Shown here piece after piece: positions 34,734 through 34,802 of a stretch of 34,802 nucleotides of DNA. Source of the DNA: Cyanobacteria bacterium SIG32 (GTDB lineage Bacteria > Cyanobacteriota > Vampirovibrionia > Gastranaerophilales > Gastranaerophilaceae); contig SUTY01000009.1 in assembly GCA_015152455.1 (NCBI GenBank), forward strand, positions 1-34,802. Direction: 5' to 3'. The stretch's first letter is position 1. The number at the start of each line of letters is the position of its first letter. A model generated the notes under the pieces. The model was not told the origin of the DNA. It made no database searches and was given only the letters and a program-made list of their open reading frames with translations. The translations under genes were made by a program, and so were the position numbers.

Positions 34734-34802
34734 TCTTTCATAGCCTTTTTTGTGATTTTTACTGATGTCGCTTGATATGGTTATAGCCCTTATTTATCAA
34801 TG

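Noticed and set aside
34544-34765. ORF 73 aa (MLQSFQLFAKALRT...EDETRTRDSLLGRLFHSLF)
   Set aside because: EDETRTRDS is a translation product of the antisense of a tRNA-Gly 3' half; spurious coding call.
34690-34765. Functional tRNA-Gly gene on the minus strand
   Set aside because: T-arm and acceptor 3' strand are intact, but the anticodon 5' stem does not pair and no GCGGAAG 5' acceptor strand or D-arm is present; called a fragment instead.
1-34802. CRISPR array, classical transposase, restriction-modification or toxin-antitoxin locus
   Set aside because: Looked for regularly spaced repeats and signature motifs; none seen. The 34278/34492/34690 repeats are irregularly spaced and tRNA-derived, not CRISPR.

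Overview
AT-rich bacterial chromosome segment. Gene content suggests a flagellated Melainabacteria/Vampirovibrionia (Gastranaerophilales-like) genome; this taxonomy is inference only. 1-5840, minus strand: a classic fatty-acid/phospholipid cluster (5'-most last) acpP(partial)-fabG-fabD-(hyp)-fabH-plsX-rpmF-yceD-(hyp). 5914-23510: mostly housekeeping genes (TsaC/Sua5-like, RibD, MetE/UROD-like, RplI, lytic transglycosylase, FtsH, PAP2, RecJ, CtpA-like protease, SpeB-like, alpha-glucan phosphorylase) plus uncharacterised ORFs, including a 500-aa protein with a split HNH-like signature and an EF-hand protein. 23737-32373: a flagellar operon, lytic transglycosylase-flgF-flgG-flgA-flgI-flgJ-(small ORF)-flgH-flgN-flgK-flgL. 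32374-34802: an accessory region with small orphan ORFs behind two near-identical promoter/leader cassettes, followed by an array of tRNA-Gly 3'-end-derived repeat units, each next to its own terminator hairpin. Best candidates for undescribed biology: (i) the tRNA-Gly 3'-end/terminator repeat array (34240-34745), whose two complete units share internal dyad architecture although the dyad sequences differ; (ii) the duplicated 5' leader cassette with an (ATATG)n tract and identical leader lengths; (iii) an intergenic sRNA candidate (about 11442-11558) with an exposed CCUCCUCCCC tract; (iv) the split HNH-like protein. All calls come from reading sequence and the supplied ORFs; no database search was run.
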